A stretch of DNA of 32,419 nt from Bacteroidales bacterium (lineage in GTDB: Bacteria > Bacteroidota > Bacteroidia > Bacteroidales > Muribaculaceae): contig JAJBUG010000071.1 of the NCBI GenBank assembly GCA_020860515.1, forward strand, positions 1 to 32,419, read 5' to 3'. Of the stretch, positions 15,451 to 23,506 are shown in pieces. Every line of letters starts with the position of its first letter. Position 1 is the first letter of the stretch. The position numbers and the translations under genes are program-made. The notes under the pieces are model-generated. The model worked only from the letters and a program-made list of their open reading frames with translations. It was not told the DNA's origin and searched no databases.

Positions 15451-16404
15451 ATGCAAACAACCAGCTTTATGACTACAGGAAAAGTAGTAAAAAATACAGG
15501 GTCGCACTATGTGGTGGAAACCCGTGAAGGGATCTTGGTGCCATGCAAGGCCAAGGGCAATTTCCGTATCAAGGGCTTGCGCACCACAAATCCAGTGGCG
15601 GTGGGCGATGACGTGACTATCGGGGCTCCAGGTCCGGATGGGGTGGCTTATATAACTAAGATTGCCCCACGGCGCAACTATATCATTAGGCGAGCCAGCA
15701 ATTTATCAAAAGAGAGCCACATCATTGCCGCCAATATTGACCAGGCTATGCTGATTATCTCTCTGGTCCATCCTACCACATCGACTACTTTTGTGGATCG
15801 GTTCCTGGCCAGTGCCGAAGCTTATAATATCCCAGCAATAATAGTGATCAACAAGATAGACCTACTGGAAGAGGGAGAGGATCAGGAATTTTTAGAGGCC
15901 TTTACTTATCTTTACGAGAGCATTGGATACAAGGTGGTGCAACTGTCGGCTCGCACAGGCGAGGGCCTTGAGCAGGTAAGCGAGTTGCTCAAAGATAAAA
16001 TAACATTGCTGTCGGGCAATAGCGGAGTGGGGAAGAGCACGCTTATAAATGACTTGGTGCCTGAAGCAAATGTAAAGGTGGCTGAAATTTCGGCAGCTCA
16101 TGACCAAGGCATGCATACTACTACATTCAGTGAGCTTTTTCATCTGCCCGAAGGGGGCAGCATCATTGACACTCCTGGAATTCGAGGCTTTGGCACTATC
16201 GATTTTGACAAGGCTGAGGTGGGGCATTATTTCCCAGAGATTTTTGAGGAAAGCAAGCATTGCAAGTTCGGCAACTGCACCCATACTCACGAACCAGCAT
16301 GCGCTGTGCGTCAGGCAGTAGATGAGGCTCGCATAGCCCAGTCGCGCTATAATTCATATCTTAGCATTTTGGAAGATTCAGAGGAAGATAAATATCGGAA
16401 ATAG
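15451..16404 (+). CDS. rsgA: Ribosome small-subunit-dependent GTPase A
   Basis: This circularly permuted GTPase helps late maturation of the 30S ribosomal subunit. An OB-fold comes first ([18 protein letters not shown]), then G4 NKID (about 132-135), the P-loop GNSGVGKST (about 188-196), the switch region GMHTTTF, G3 DTPGIRGFG (about 240), and a C-terminal zinc knuckle [14 protein letters not shown]. The G4-G1-G3 order is the family hallmark. Length (317 residues) is normal. A -7-like TAATTTTA (15435-15442) lies only 8 bases before the ATG used here, which would make the mRNA almost leaderless. The ATG at 15469 (MTTGKVV) is an equally good start and leaves a normal leader. dnaB follows by 35 bases. 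Confidence 0.95.
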   Translation: MQTTSFMTTGKVVKNTGSHYVVETREGILVPCKAKGNFRIKGLRTTNPVAVGDDVTIGAPGPDGVAYITKIAPRRNYIIRRASNLSKESHIIAANIDQAMLIISLVHPTTSTTFVDRFLASAEAYNIPAIIVINKIDLLEEGEDQEFLEAFTYLYESIGYKVVQLSARTGEGLEQVSELLKDKITLLSGNSGVGKSTLINDLVPEANVKVAEISAAHDQGMHTTTFSELFHLPEGGSIIDTPGIRGFGTIDFDKAEVGHYFPEIFEESKHCKFGNCTHTHEPACAVRQAVDEARIAQSRYNSYLSILEDSEEDKYRK

Positions 16405-16439
16405 TGATTTAGTGTTTTAGGGAGAACAGTAATATAGTA

Positions 16440-17984
16440 ATGGCAGAATTCAATAACCAACGACAATACGGAGGCAAGCAAAAGCCTCAGCACCAACCCG
16501 CCATGGATGCACAAGGACGCATCCCTCCGCGTGACCTCGATTTGGAGCAGGCTGTGCTTGGAGCCATGATGCTCGAAAAGGATGCCTATACCAAGGTGTG
16601 TGACATTCTGAAGGTAGATAGTTTCTACAGTCCAGAGCATAAGAAAATATATGAGGCTATCCAAACCCTTGGAGCTCGTCAGCAGCCAATCGACATGCTT
16701 ACGGTGACAGAACAGCTGCGCCTCAATGGCACTCTTGATGAGGTGGGGGGGCCATTGCAAATATCTGAGTTGACTGCGCGCGTAGGCTCTGCTGCCAATG
16801 TGGAGTTCCATGCGCGAATCGTGGCACAAAAGTACCTGGCGCGAGAGTTGATATCCTTCGCTGCCCAGATTGAGAGCGATGCTTTTGATGAGAGCAACGA
16901 TGTAGATGATTTGCTGCAAGCAGCCGAGGGCAGATTGTTTGAAATTTCGCAACGCAACGTAAAGAAGGATGTGACCCAAATCGATCCTGTAATCAATGAT
17001 GCGGTGCGCCAGATGCAGATGGCGGCAAATCGCGCAAGCGGATTGAGCGGACTGGAGAGCGGCTTCCATGAACTTGACAAGATGACTTCGGGTTGGCAAA
17101 ATAGCGATCTTATCATCATAGCGGCTCGTCCGGCCATGGGTAAGACAGCACTTGTGCTATCAATGGCCAAAAATATGGCGGTGAATTACAACACACCATT
17201 GGCTATATTCTCGTTGGAAATGTCGAATCTGCAGCTTGTGAATCGCTTGATAAGCAATGTGGCCGAGATAGAGGGCAGCTTGATTAAGAGCGGCCAGTTG
17301 TCGCAGTTGCAATGGCAACAGCTGTTTGCTCGAATCAAATATTTGACTGGTGCGCCCCTGTATATCGACGACACCCCCTCGCTATCGATTTTTGAATTGC
17401 GAACAAAAGCCCGAAGGTTAGTGCGTGAGCATGGGGTGAAGATGATTATCATTGACTATCTGCAGCTGATGAACGCAAGCGGCATGAAATTTGGCAGCCG
17501 CGAGCAGGAAGTGAGCATGATTTCACGAAGCCTTAAGCAATTGGCCAAGGAATTGAATATTCCGATTATAGCTCTGAGCCAGCTCAACCGATCGGTAGAG
17601 AGCCGAACTGATGGCAAGCGGCCGCAGCTGAGCGACTTGCGAGAATCGGGCGCTATTGAGCAGGATGCCGACATCGTATGCTTCATCCACCGCCCTGAAT
17701 ATTATACCAAGAGCGGACAGGATGCAGCAGGCAACGATATCAGAGGCTTGGCAGAATTTATCATAGCCAAGCACCGCAGCGGCGGCATTGGGGATGTGCC
17801 CCTTCATTTCCGCGCACAGTTTGCCAGATTTGAGAACCCGGGTGAAATATCCAACATGGGAGTGCCAATGCAAGCAGAATCGAAACTCAATGGCGAGGTG
17901 GCAGAATCTCCATCGGCACCTGCCCTGAGCGGAGGCACAGCCGACTTTATGGCAGCAACCACTGACGAAACTCCACCATTTTAA
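16440..17984 (+). CDS. dnaB: Replicative DNA helicase DnaB
   Basis: The 514-residue protein unwinds DNA at the replication fork as a hexamer. The N-terminal domain starts at PPRDLDLEQAVLGAMMLEKDAY (about 29-50). A linker helix and the RecA-like motor follow: Walker A ARPAMGKTA (about 229-237), Walker B MIIIDYLQLM, the SQLNRSVESR arginine-rich loop and LRESGAIEQDAD. There is no intein or internal insertion, although this is a common site for them. A Ser/Gly/Ala-rich tail (SPSAPALSGGTADFMAATTDETPPF) ends the protein. It lies 35 bases after rsgA, probably in one transcript, and is followed by a strong terminator. Confidence 0.97.
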   Translation: MAEFNNQRQYGGKQKPQHQPAMDAQGRIPPRDLDLEQAVLGAMMLEKDAYTKVCDILKVDSFYSPEHKKIYEAIQTLGARQQPIDMLTVTEQLRLNGTLDEVGGPLQISELTARVGSAANVEFHARIVAQKYLARELISFAAQIESDAFDESNDVDDLLQAAEGRLFEISQRNVKKDVTQIDPVINDAVRQMQMAANRASGLSGLESGFHELDKMTSGWQNSDLIIIAARPAMGKTALVLSMAKNMAVNYNTPLAIFSLEMSNLQLVNRLISNVAEIEGSLIKSGQLSQLQWQQLFARIKYLTGAPLYIDDTPSLSIFELRTKARRLVREHGVKMIIIDYLQLMNASGMKFGSREQEVSMISRSLKQLAKELNIPIIALSQLNRSVESRTDGKRPQLSDLRESGAIEQDADIVCFIHRPEYYTKSGQDAAGNDIRGLAEFIIAKHRSGGIGDVPLHFRAQFARFENPGEISNMGVPMQAESKLNGEVAESPSAPALSGGTADFMAATTDETPPF

Positions 17985-18000
17985 GAAAACGGAATGGAAG

Positions 18001-18036
18001 AACGCAAATTTCGAGATCGGAGTTTGCGTTTTTTTA
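18001..18036 (+). terminator. Intrinsic terminator after dnaB
   Basis: AACGCAAA (18001-18008) pairs with TTTGCGTT (18023-18030), with partial pairing inside the loop, followed by a run of T to 18035. Confidence 0.85.
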
Positions 18037-18092
18037 TTGTTCATTCTGTGGGGACTGTAATTTTTTAAAGGTTACTGCGTTAGTATAGGGTG

Positions 18093-20489
18093 ATGAAGCA
18101 TTTGACTATAATTTTGGCGGTTTTGCTTGGCGTGATGGCCAGCCATGCTGCCGTAAACATACATGGCAAGGTAACCCAGGAGGACAACGAACCGCTGGAA
18201 TTTGTTACAGTAAAGATTGCAGGCACGGCTATCGGGGCGATGACAGGCCTCGATGGAGCCTATAGCCTATCGGCTCCCGATAGTGATACAATTAGAGTCA
18301 TATTTACTTGCATAGGCTATGAAGAGGCTAAGCGCCGCTTGATCGACCCTAAAGGCGATGTGACCCTGAATGTGAAGATGGAGCCGAAGTCCTATGCACT
18401 CCAGGGCGTTGAGGTAACTGAAATACGCAAGCAGACAGGCCAAATGCAGGATGTAAGCATTGATGATATCCATCTTGCCCCCAGCGTAAGCGGCAATGGA
18501 GTAGAAGGACTGCTCACCACTATGGCGGGAGTGACAAGCGGTAATGAGATGTCGAGCCAGTATTCGGTGCGAGGAGGAAGCTATGATGAGAATAGCGTGT
18601 ATATCAATGGCATTGAGGTATATCGCCCACAGCTAATTACCAGCGGGCAGCAGGAAGGACTTTCCATTATAAATCCTGATATGGTAGGTGCCATCGGTTT
18701 CTCTACCGGAGGATTCCCGGCCCAGTATGGAGATAAAATGTCATCGGCTTTGGATATCACTTATCGCGAGCCAGAAGCATTTGAGGGCGCACTGGGGCTT
18801 TCGCTTATGGGGGGCAATTTGGCGCTGGGCATGAGCAGCAAGAAATTCTCAATGCTTCACGGGGTGCGTTACAAAAGCAATGCATCCTTATTGTCGTCAA
18901 TGGAAGACAAGGGTGAATATGACCCGAAATTTTTTGATTATCAAACCAATATTATATTTAAGCCTTCGGCAAAATTCAAGGCTTCCTTTTTGGGCAACAT
19001 CGCCATCAACAATTATAAATTCGTTCCGGCGAGCCGTGAAACCAGTTTTGGCACTTCGACTGATGCCAAGCAGTTCACGGTGTATTTCGATGGTCAGGAG
19101 AAAGATAGATTTGAGACTTTCTTTGGCGCTCTGAATCTTACTTATACCCCCAACAAGGTCACTAATTTCAGTTTGCTTGCCTCGGGCTATCTGAGCAATG
19201 AATTGGTAGCTTATGATATCTCAGGCGAATATTGGCTTGACCAAGCAGGCACCACTGGCAGTGGAAGCAGCGGAGGCGTAGTAGGCGGTGAGTTAGGAGT
19301 GGGCAAATATCTCGAGCATGCCCGCAACCGCCTTAAGACCACAGTATTTTCTTTAGGGTTGAGAGGCAATACTGGGGTCAACAATCATAATTTGGCCTAT
19401 GGATTGCAATTCAACCATGAAAATATCAAAGAGAACGCTCGCGAGTGGGAACTTCACGATTCTGCGGGTTATTCTCTGCCAGTACATCCTGAGCAGCTAA
19501 AGGTGATTTACAATCTCTACTCAAAGCAAGAAATAAGCACCAATCGCATCTCTTTTTATGCTCAAGACACATATCGCATACAGGGGAGCGCTGGTTATTT
19601 CAATGTGAATGGAGGCATCAGAGTGTCGTACTGGGATTATAATAAGGAGTGGCTTGTAAGCCCGCGCTTCAATATAGGCTTTGTGCCTGACAAAGCTCCT
19701 GCTTGGGCATTCCGCTTTGCAACCGGCCTCTATTATCAGGCTCCATTCTATAAGGAATATAGGATGACAACGCTTGATGCTGATGGCAATACCACAGTGC
19801 TTCTTAACAATGAGATAAAGTCGCAGCGAAGTTTCCAATTCATCTTGGGAGCCGATTATACCTTCCGCGCTTTCAATCGTCCGTTCAAACTTTCAGCTGA
19901 GGCCTACTATAAAATTCTAAGCAATCTCATCCCTTATGAAGTGGAAAACTTGAAGATTGTTTATACCGGACTTAATAGCAGCAGCGGACATGCAATGGGG
20001 TTGGACTTTAAGCTTTTTGGTCAGTTTGTGCCTGGAAGCGACTCTTGGATTTCGTTCTCCCTGATGAATACCAAGGAGAACCTGAACGGTGTGAACGTGC
20101 CAAGGCCTACTGATCGCCGCTATAGCTTCGCATTGTTTTTCACCGACTATTTTCCCAATTTCCCAAAGTTGAAATTCAGCCTTCGAGGCATTTTAAGCGA
20201 TGGCTTGCCCACGGTGGCTCCTCGATCGAGCCGAGACAAGGGCTATTTCCGTGCGCCTGAATATAAGCGCGTTGACGTGGGCTTGAATTATGCACTGCTT
20301 TCGCCGCCCGAGAATGGGGCGAAGCGAGCGCTGAAGAGCGTGTGGCTTGGCTTTGACGTGTTCAATCTTTTCGATATGACTAATGTCAGCAGCTATTATT
20401 GGGTAACTGATGTTAACAACATTCAATATGCGGTGCCCAACTACCTCACGCGCCGACAAATCAATGTGCGCATTTTAGTGGATTTCTAA
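18093..20489 (+). CDS. TonB-dependent outer membrane receptor (CarboxypepD_reg-like)
   Basis: The product, about 798 residues, has a signal peptide (MKHLTIILAVLLGVMASHAA), a carboxypeptidase-regulatory-like domain (about 22-105, VNIHGKVTQEDNEPLEFVTVKIAGT), a plug (SQYSVRGGSYDENSVYINGIEVY and GFPAQYGDKMSSALDITYRE) and a 22-strand-type barrel ending in ITVRILVDF-like aromatic residues (INVRILVDF). Such receptors import a large ligand with energy from TonB. No SusD partner or TonB gene is adjacent, so the substrate is unknown, and no riboswitch is seen in the 60-base leader. A glycine/serine-rich loop (GTTGSGSSGGVVGGELGVG) lies in the barrel. The longer frame would begin with GTG at 18090; the ATG one codon later is preferred. 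Confidence 0.9.
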   Translation: MKHLTIILAVLLGVMASHAAVNIHGKVTQEDNEPLEFVTVKIAGTAIGAMTGLDGAYSLSAPDSDTIRVIFTCIGYEEAKRRLIDPKGDVTLNVKMEPKSYALQGVEVTEIRKQTGQMQDVSIDDIHLAPSVSGNGVEGLLTTMAGVTSGNEMSSQYSVRGGSYDENSVYINGIEVYRPQLITSGQQEGLSIINPDMVGAIGFSTGGFPAQYGDKMSSALDITYREPEAFEGALGLSLMGGNLALGMSSKKFSMLHGVRYKSNASLLSSMEDKGEYDPKFFDYQTNIIFKPSAKFKASFLGNIAINNYKFVPASRETSFGTSTDAKQFTVYFDGQEKDRFETFFGALNLTYTPNKVTNFSLLASGYLSNELVAYDISGEYWLDQAGTTGSGSSGGVVGGELGVGKYLEHARNRLKTTVFSLGLRGNTGVNNHNLAYGLQFNHENIKENAREWELHDSAGYSLPVHPEQLKVIYNLYSKQEISTNRISFYAQDTYRIQGSAGYFNVNGGIRVSYWDYNKEWLVSPRFNIGFVPDKAPAWAFRFATGLYYQAPFYKEYRMTTLDADGNTTVLLNNEIKSQRSFQFILGADYTFRAFNRPFKLSAEAYYKILSNLIPYEVENLKIVYTGLNSSSGHAMGLDFKLFGQFVPGSDSWISFSLMNTKENLNGVNVPRPTDRRYSFALFFTDYFPNFPKLKFSLRGILSDGLPTVAPRSSRDKGYFRAPEYKRVDVGLNYALLSPPENGAKRALKSVWLGFDVFNLFDMTNVSSYYWVTDVNNIQYAVPNYLTRRQINVRILVDF

Positions 20490-20512
20490 GCGATGCGTCA
20501 GATGCGCATCGC
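20490..20512. terminator. Hairpin between convergent TonB receptor and trmN6 genes
   Basis: GCGATGCG, seven-base loop, CGCATCGC form a perfect 8-bp stem starting at the TonB receptor stop. T runs are weak on both sides, so its strength as a terminator is uncertain. Confidence 0.5.
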
Positions 20513-20536
20513 CAGTAACCGCCATCGGGACACTTT

Positions 20537-21211
20537 TTAGAGATAGAAGAGGGAGGTAAGGGCTTTATAATCTTGTGAGGCGATGGTTAGAGACTCCTTG
20601 ATGGTTGGGCTCGCGGAAGGAGACCATTGGGTAAGGATGCGGGTGAAGGGCTTGCGCTGACTGCTACGCACATGGCATATGCGAGTGAGATTAAGCCGCA
20701 GCATAGTTGCCTCAAATATTAAATCTTGTTCGATTTCGGCTGGTGTGACCATGGCCAATATGCCATTGACAGAAAGATTTTTTGATGCGAATACCAAAGC
20801 TCCTATTGGGCCAAAAGTGTTGGCATGGCGAGCTTGAGCGCGAGCAGCCGATGGTGATTGCAACGCACTGGTGAAATATGGGGGATTAGTGATGATAAGA
20901 TCGATTTTGCTTTTGGGCGCCCATTTCATGGCATCTGCCTGCACAAGGCTTATGCGTTGGCCCCATGGCGAGGCTTTTATATTTCGCTCGGCGCAGAGGC
21001 AAGCGTCAAGATCAATTTCTACGGCCGTTATAGTGGCCTCAGAGTTTCGCTGTGCGCACATCAATGCCAAAAGCCCGGAGCCCGCCCCTAAGTCAACAAT
21101 AGTGACAGCCTGTGCCACATCAGCCCAGGCCCCAAGCAGCACGCTGTCAGTACCCACTTTCTGACCGCATCCTGTATCGTCGATATGAAATTGCTTGAAT
21201 GTAAAACTCAT
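20537..21211 (-). CDS. trmN6: tRNA1(Val) adenine(37)-N6-methyltransferase (TrmN6/YfiC-like)
   Basis: This is an S-adenosylmethionine-dependent methyltransferase of about 224 residues. It has the SAM-binding loop VDLGAGSGLLAL (about 39-50), the acidic AVEIDLDAC strand, and the catalytic motif TNPPYF (about 108-113) typical of N6-adenine methylation. The opening FTFKQFHIDDTGCGQKVGTDSVLLGAW is the hallmark of the YfiC/TrmN6 family, which methylates A37 of a valine tRNA. An earlier in-frame ATG at 21229 lies inside the rpsO terminator hairpin, so the ATG at 21211 (MSFTFKQF) is the more likely start. Confidence 0.9.
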   Translation of the reverse strand: MSFTFKQFHIDDTGCGQKVGTDSVLLGAWADVAQAVTIVDLGAGSGLLALMCAQRNSEATITAVEIDLDACLCAERNIKASPWGQRISLVQADAMKWAPKSKIDLIITNPPYFTSALQSPSAARAQARHANTFGPIGALVFASKNLSVNGILAMVTPAEIEQDLIFEATMLRLNLTRICHVRSSQRKPFTRILTQWSPSASPTIKESLTIASQDYKALTSLFYL

Positions 21212-21215
21212 GGTG

Positions 21216-21250
21216 TAAGAAAAAGCCATCCGCTGTAGAGTGGATGGCTT
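21216..21250 (-). terminator. Intrinsic terminator of rpsO
   Basis: On the minus strand AAGCCATCC, a ten-base loop and GGATGGCTT form a stem followed by TTTTTCTT. It lies 37 bases after the rpsO stop and just before the trmN6 start. Confidence 0.85.
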
Positions 21251-21286
21251 GATAGGTTGTAATCCTTAAGCGGGCCAAATGCGGGC

Positions 21287-21562
21287 TTACTTGCGGATAC
21301 CAAGCTCTTTCTGAGCGATGATGGCGCGGTAGCGGTTGATGTCTTTGCGCATCAGATAGTCGAGCAAACGACGACGCTTACCTACCAACATCTTAAGAGC
21401 GCGTTCGGTTGTATGATCCTTGTGATTTGACTTCAGGTGCTGAGTCAAATGAGCAATACGGATGGAGAATAATGCAATCTGTGCTTCAGGTGAGCCAGTG
21501 TCAGTCTTGCCCTTACCGTACTTCTCGAAGATCTCTACTTTCTGGTCAGAACTTAGATGCAT
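21287..21562 (-). CDS. rpsO: 30S ribosomal protein S15
   Basis: The 91-residue product is S15 in full: HLSSDQKVEIFEKYGKGKTDTGSPEAQIALFSIRIAHLTQHLKSNHKDHTTERALKMLVGKRRRLLDYL. The GDTGSPE-type and KRRRLLDYL motifs are diagnostic; it binds 16S rRNA early in 30S assembly. The frame is open further upstream to 21643, but that part overlaps the promoter, so the ATG at 21562 is chosen. It is monocistronic, with its own promoter and terminator. The short leader (about 45 bases) may hold an autoregulatory site, but no clear 16S mimic was recognised. Confidence 0.97.
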   Translation of the reverse strand: MHLSSDQKVEIFEKYGKGKTDTGSPEAQIALFSIRIAHLTQHLKSNHKDHTTERALKMLVGKRRRLLDYLMRKDINRYRAIIAQKELGIRK

Positions 21563-21612
21563 TCTTACTAGAGTTAGGTGGTTAGAAATAATGTTGATGT
21601 CAAAATTGACGT

Positions 21613-21644
21613 GCAAAGGTACGAAAAAAAACTCAAACCACAAA
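21613..21644 (-). promoter_or_regulatory. Promoter of rpsO
   Basis: On the minus strand TTTG (21644-21641), 19 bases, then TACCTTTGC (21621-21613). Both elements match the Bacteroidetes consensus. Confidence 0.8.
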
Positions 21645-21811
21645 TTATGAGATGTAAATTAACAAAAATTTGTAAAAGAGGATAAAGGAAACCTTTGCAT
21701 AATTGTGGAATAAGCGGAATAGAGGGATTTGTATTGGTTGATTTAGCGTGAATGTTGGAATGTGTTGAAAAAACTTAATGGGGACGTAATGCGTTTTAAA
21801 TGAAAATGTGC

Positions 21812-21820
21812 TAACTTTGC
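21812..21820 (+). promoter_or_regulatory. -7 element just before the DUF262 operon
   Basis: TAACTTTGC is a perfect -7 element ending 9 bases before the ATG at 21830. No good TTTG is found 19-20 bases upstream. The predicted transcript would have a leader of only about 5-7 bases. Confidence 0.6.
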
Positions 21821-21829
21821 ATAAAAACT

Positions 21830-23506
21830 ATGACGCTTACGTTGAGGCAATTGATAGAGATGACCGCTGGGCAGGTGAATGTGCCCGCATACCAGAGGCG
21901 ATACGTGTGGGGCCGACCTGAGCCTGGCAGAAAAGATCCGGCTGCCTACCTCACCGAATGTTTGCTTAGCGCTCAGGCCGATGGAGAGAGTCTTTTCCTC
22001 CAGGGCTTAGCTTTGGCAAAGAAACCAAAGGACAATGATAAAGGGAGTGTAGCTTATGAATTGGTGGATGGACAGCAGAGGTTGGTTTATCTTCACATTC
22101 TGCTTAAATATCTGGGATACCAAGGCCAAAATATCGAAATCAATTATGATTGCAGGCCTTTGGCGCAGATATGGATGGACCAAAAAGAACTGCCCGATTC
22201 AAAAGAACTAAGGGAAGAGCCAAGTGAAGATGTGTATTATTTTAAAAAGACTATCCGCACATTGCGTGAACTTCTGCCAAACAAAAATGAAATCAATGCC
22301 GATTGGGTGCTCGACAATGTGTATTTTCTTTGCATGATTCTCGATGATGCTTCCTTTGCGATCGGAGCTTACAAAATGCTTAATGGGAGCAAGCAACCTA
22401 TGATGCCAGCAGACATAATCAAAGCTGACATTATGCGAATGGCCAGTGATCCTGAGCAGCCCAATGCCAGCGACTGGGAATTGACTGCATTACGAGCCCG
22501 ATATGCTGATGAATGGGAAGCTTGGGCGAGGTGGTGGAACGAGGCGCCTGTGCGTGAGTATTACTCAGGACTTTCTACCACGCCAATGGACCTGTTGCTT
22601 AGATTGGCTTTGCGCGAAAGCGATGAAGACTTGGCTGAGCCGCTATGCTATGAGGAATTCCGCCGCTATATTGACCGCCAAGATACAAAGCCCTATCACG
22701 CTGCAAAGCATTTTTACTATCGCCTAAGAAAAATCCAAGCTCACTTCGAGGCAGCCTTTGCTGACCCAGCAACATATAATCGCATACGTGCAATCATCCT
22801 ATTGCAAGAGCAAAAAGAAGCCTATTCATTCCTGTATTCGTATTTTGTAGACCTTTCGATGAATGCCGATATGCTGCAGGAGGTGTACAAACTGTCATTT
22901 TTAGGCATGGATTTCAGCGAGATACAGCGAGGAGACTCACCACTGGCAAAATTTGATGACTTGTTAGCTTCAATGAGCATGGCTGATGTTTACCATAGCG
23001 AAGCAAAGAAAGACCTTTTCAATCTGCTGCTTCGTCTCAATATTGACGAGGACATAAAGCTGGGAAGGAAATTTGACTTTTCAATATGGAACAATCGCAG
23101 TCTTGAGCACATTTACAGCAAGAGCAAAGTATGGCATAGAGGTCCACGAGGAGAAGTGCTCGATGGCAATGACAATCCCATACGCATGCCATTGCCAAAA
23201 ATCATGGCAGATCCTACATATCTCAGCCGCGAAGACATTGTGAACCATGACGGAGTGCAACTTTCGGAACATTGCATTGGAAATTTGGTGCTGCTTTATG
23301 GCAACAACAACGCATCGTTCGGCAACGCTATGTTTGATGAGAAGAAAATGATGTTTCTTACTCCAGGCGACCTTGGCGTGTTCAAGAGCCGCAACTTGCT
23401 GCATAGCGTGTGCGTGTTTGCAGGGAATAATTGGACTGCGCAGTCGATTATTGATAACTATAACCTCACCCTTAAGAATCTAAAGCGATACTATGGCTAC
23501 AAATAA
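21830..23506 (+). CDS. DUF262 protein with C-terminal DUF1524/HNH-like nuclease (GmrSD-like subunit A)
   Basis: The 558-residue protein opens with the DUF262 (GmrS N-terminal) fold: LRQLIEMTAGQVNVPAYQRRYVW (5-27) and the nucleotide-binding motif DGQQR (80-84). A later N-x-G-like block is AYKMLNGSKQPMMPADIIKADI. Near the C-terminus is a DUF1524-type nuclease signature: LEHIYSKSKVW (425-435), then HCIGNLVLLYGNNNASFGN and a final F-x-K (FDEKK). Proteins with both parts, such as GmrSD, BrxU and SspE, are NTP-stimulated nucleases that attack modified or foreign DNA. It overlaps the next gene by 14 bases, so the pair is coupled. No methylase or other defence gene is adjacent. Codon use and base composition look like the neighbours, with no sign of recent transfer. 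Confidence 0.8.
   Translation: MTLTLRQLIEMTAGQVNVPAYQRRYVWGRPEPGRKDPAAYLTECLLSAQADGESLFLQGLALAKKPKDNDKGSVAYELVDGQQRLVYLHILLKYLGYQGQNIEINYDCRPLAQIWMDQKELPDSKELREEPSEDVYYFKKTIRTLRELLPNKNEINADWVLDNVYFLCMILDDASFAIGAYKMLNGSKQPMMPADIIKADIMRMASDPEQPNASDWELTALRARYADEWEAWARWWNEAPVREYYSGLSTTPMDLLLRLALRESDEDLAEPLCYEEFRRYIDRQDTKPYHAAKHFYYRLRKIQAHFEAAFADPATYNRIRAIILLQEQKEAYSFLYSYFVDLSMNADMLQEVYKLSFLGMDFSEIQRGDSPLAKFDDLLASMSMADVYHSEAKKDLFNLLLRLNIDEDIKLGRKFDFSIWNNRSLEHIYSKSKVWHRGPRGEVLDGNDNPIRMPLPKIMADPTYLSREDIVNHDGVQLSEHCIGNLVLLYGNNNASFGNAMFDEKKMMFLTPGDLGVFKSRNLLHSVCVFAGNNWTAQSIIDNYNLTLKNLKRYYGYK

Noticed and set aside
16347..17099. Long minus-strand open frame (250 codons) opposite dnaB
   Set aside because: Antisense to conserved dnaB and rsgA coding sequence, with low-complexity composition and no start context.
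18037..18092. Possible cobalamin or other riboswitch upstream of the TonB receptor
   Set aside because: Only about 55 bases lie between the dnaB terminator and the start codon, too short for a known riboswitch, and no B12 box is visible.
21563..21643. Extension of S15 by 27 N-terminal residues
   Set aside because: The extra part overlaps the promoter and is absent from S15 proteins.
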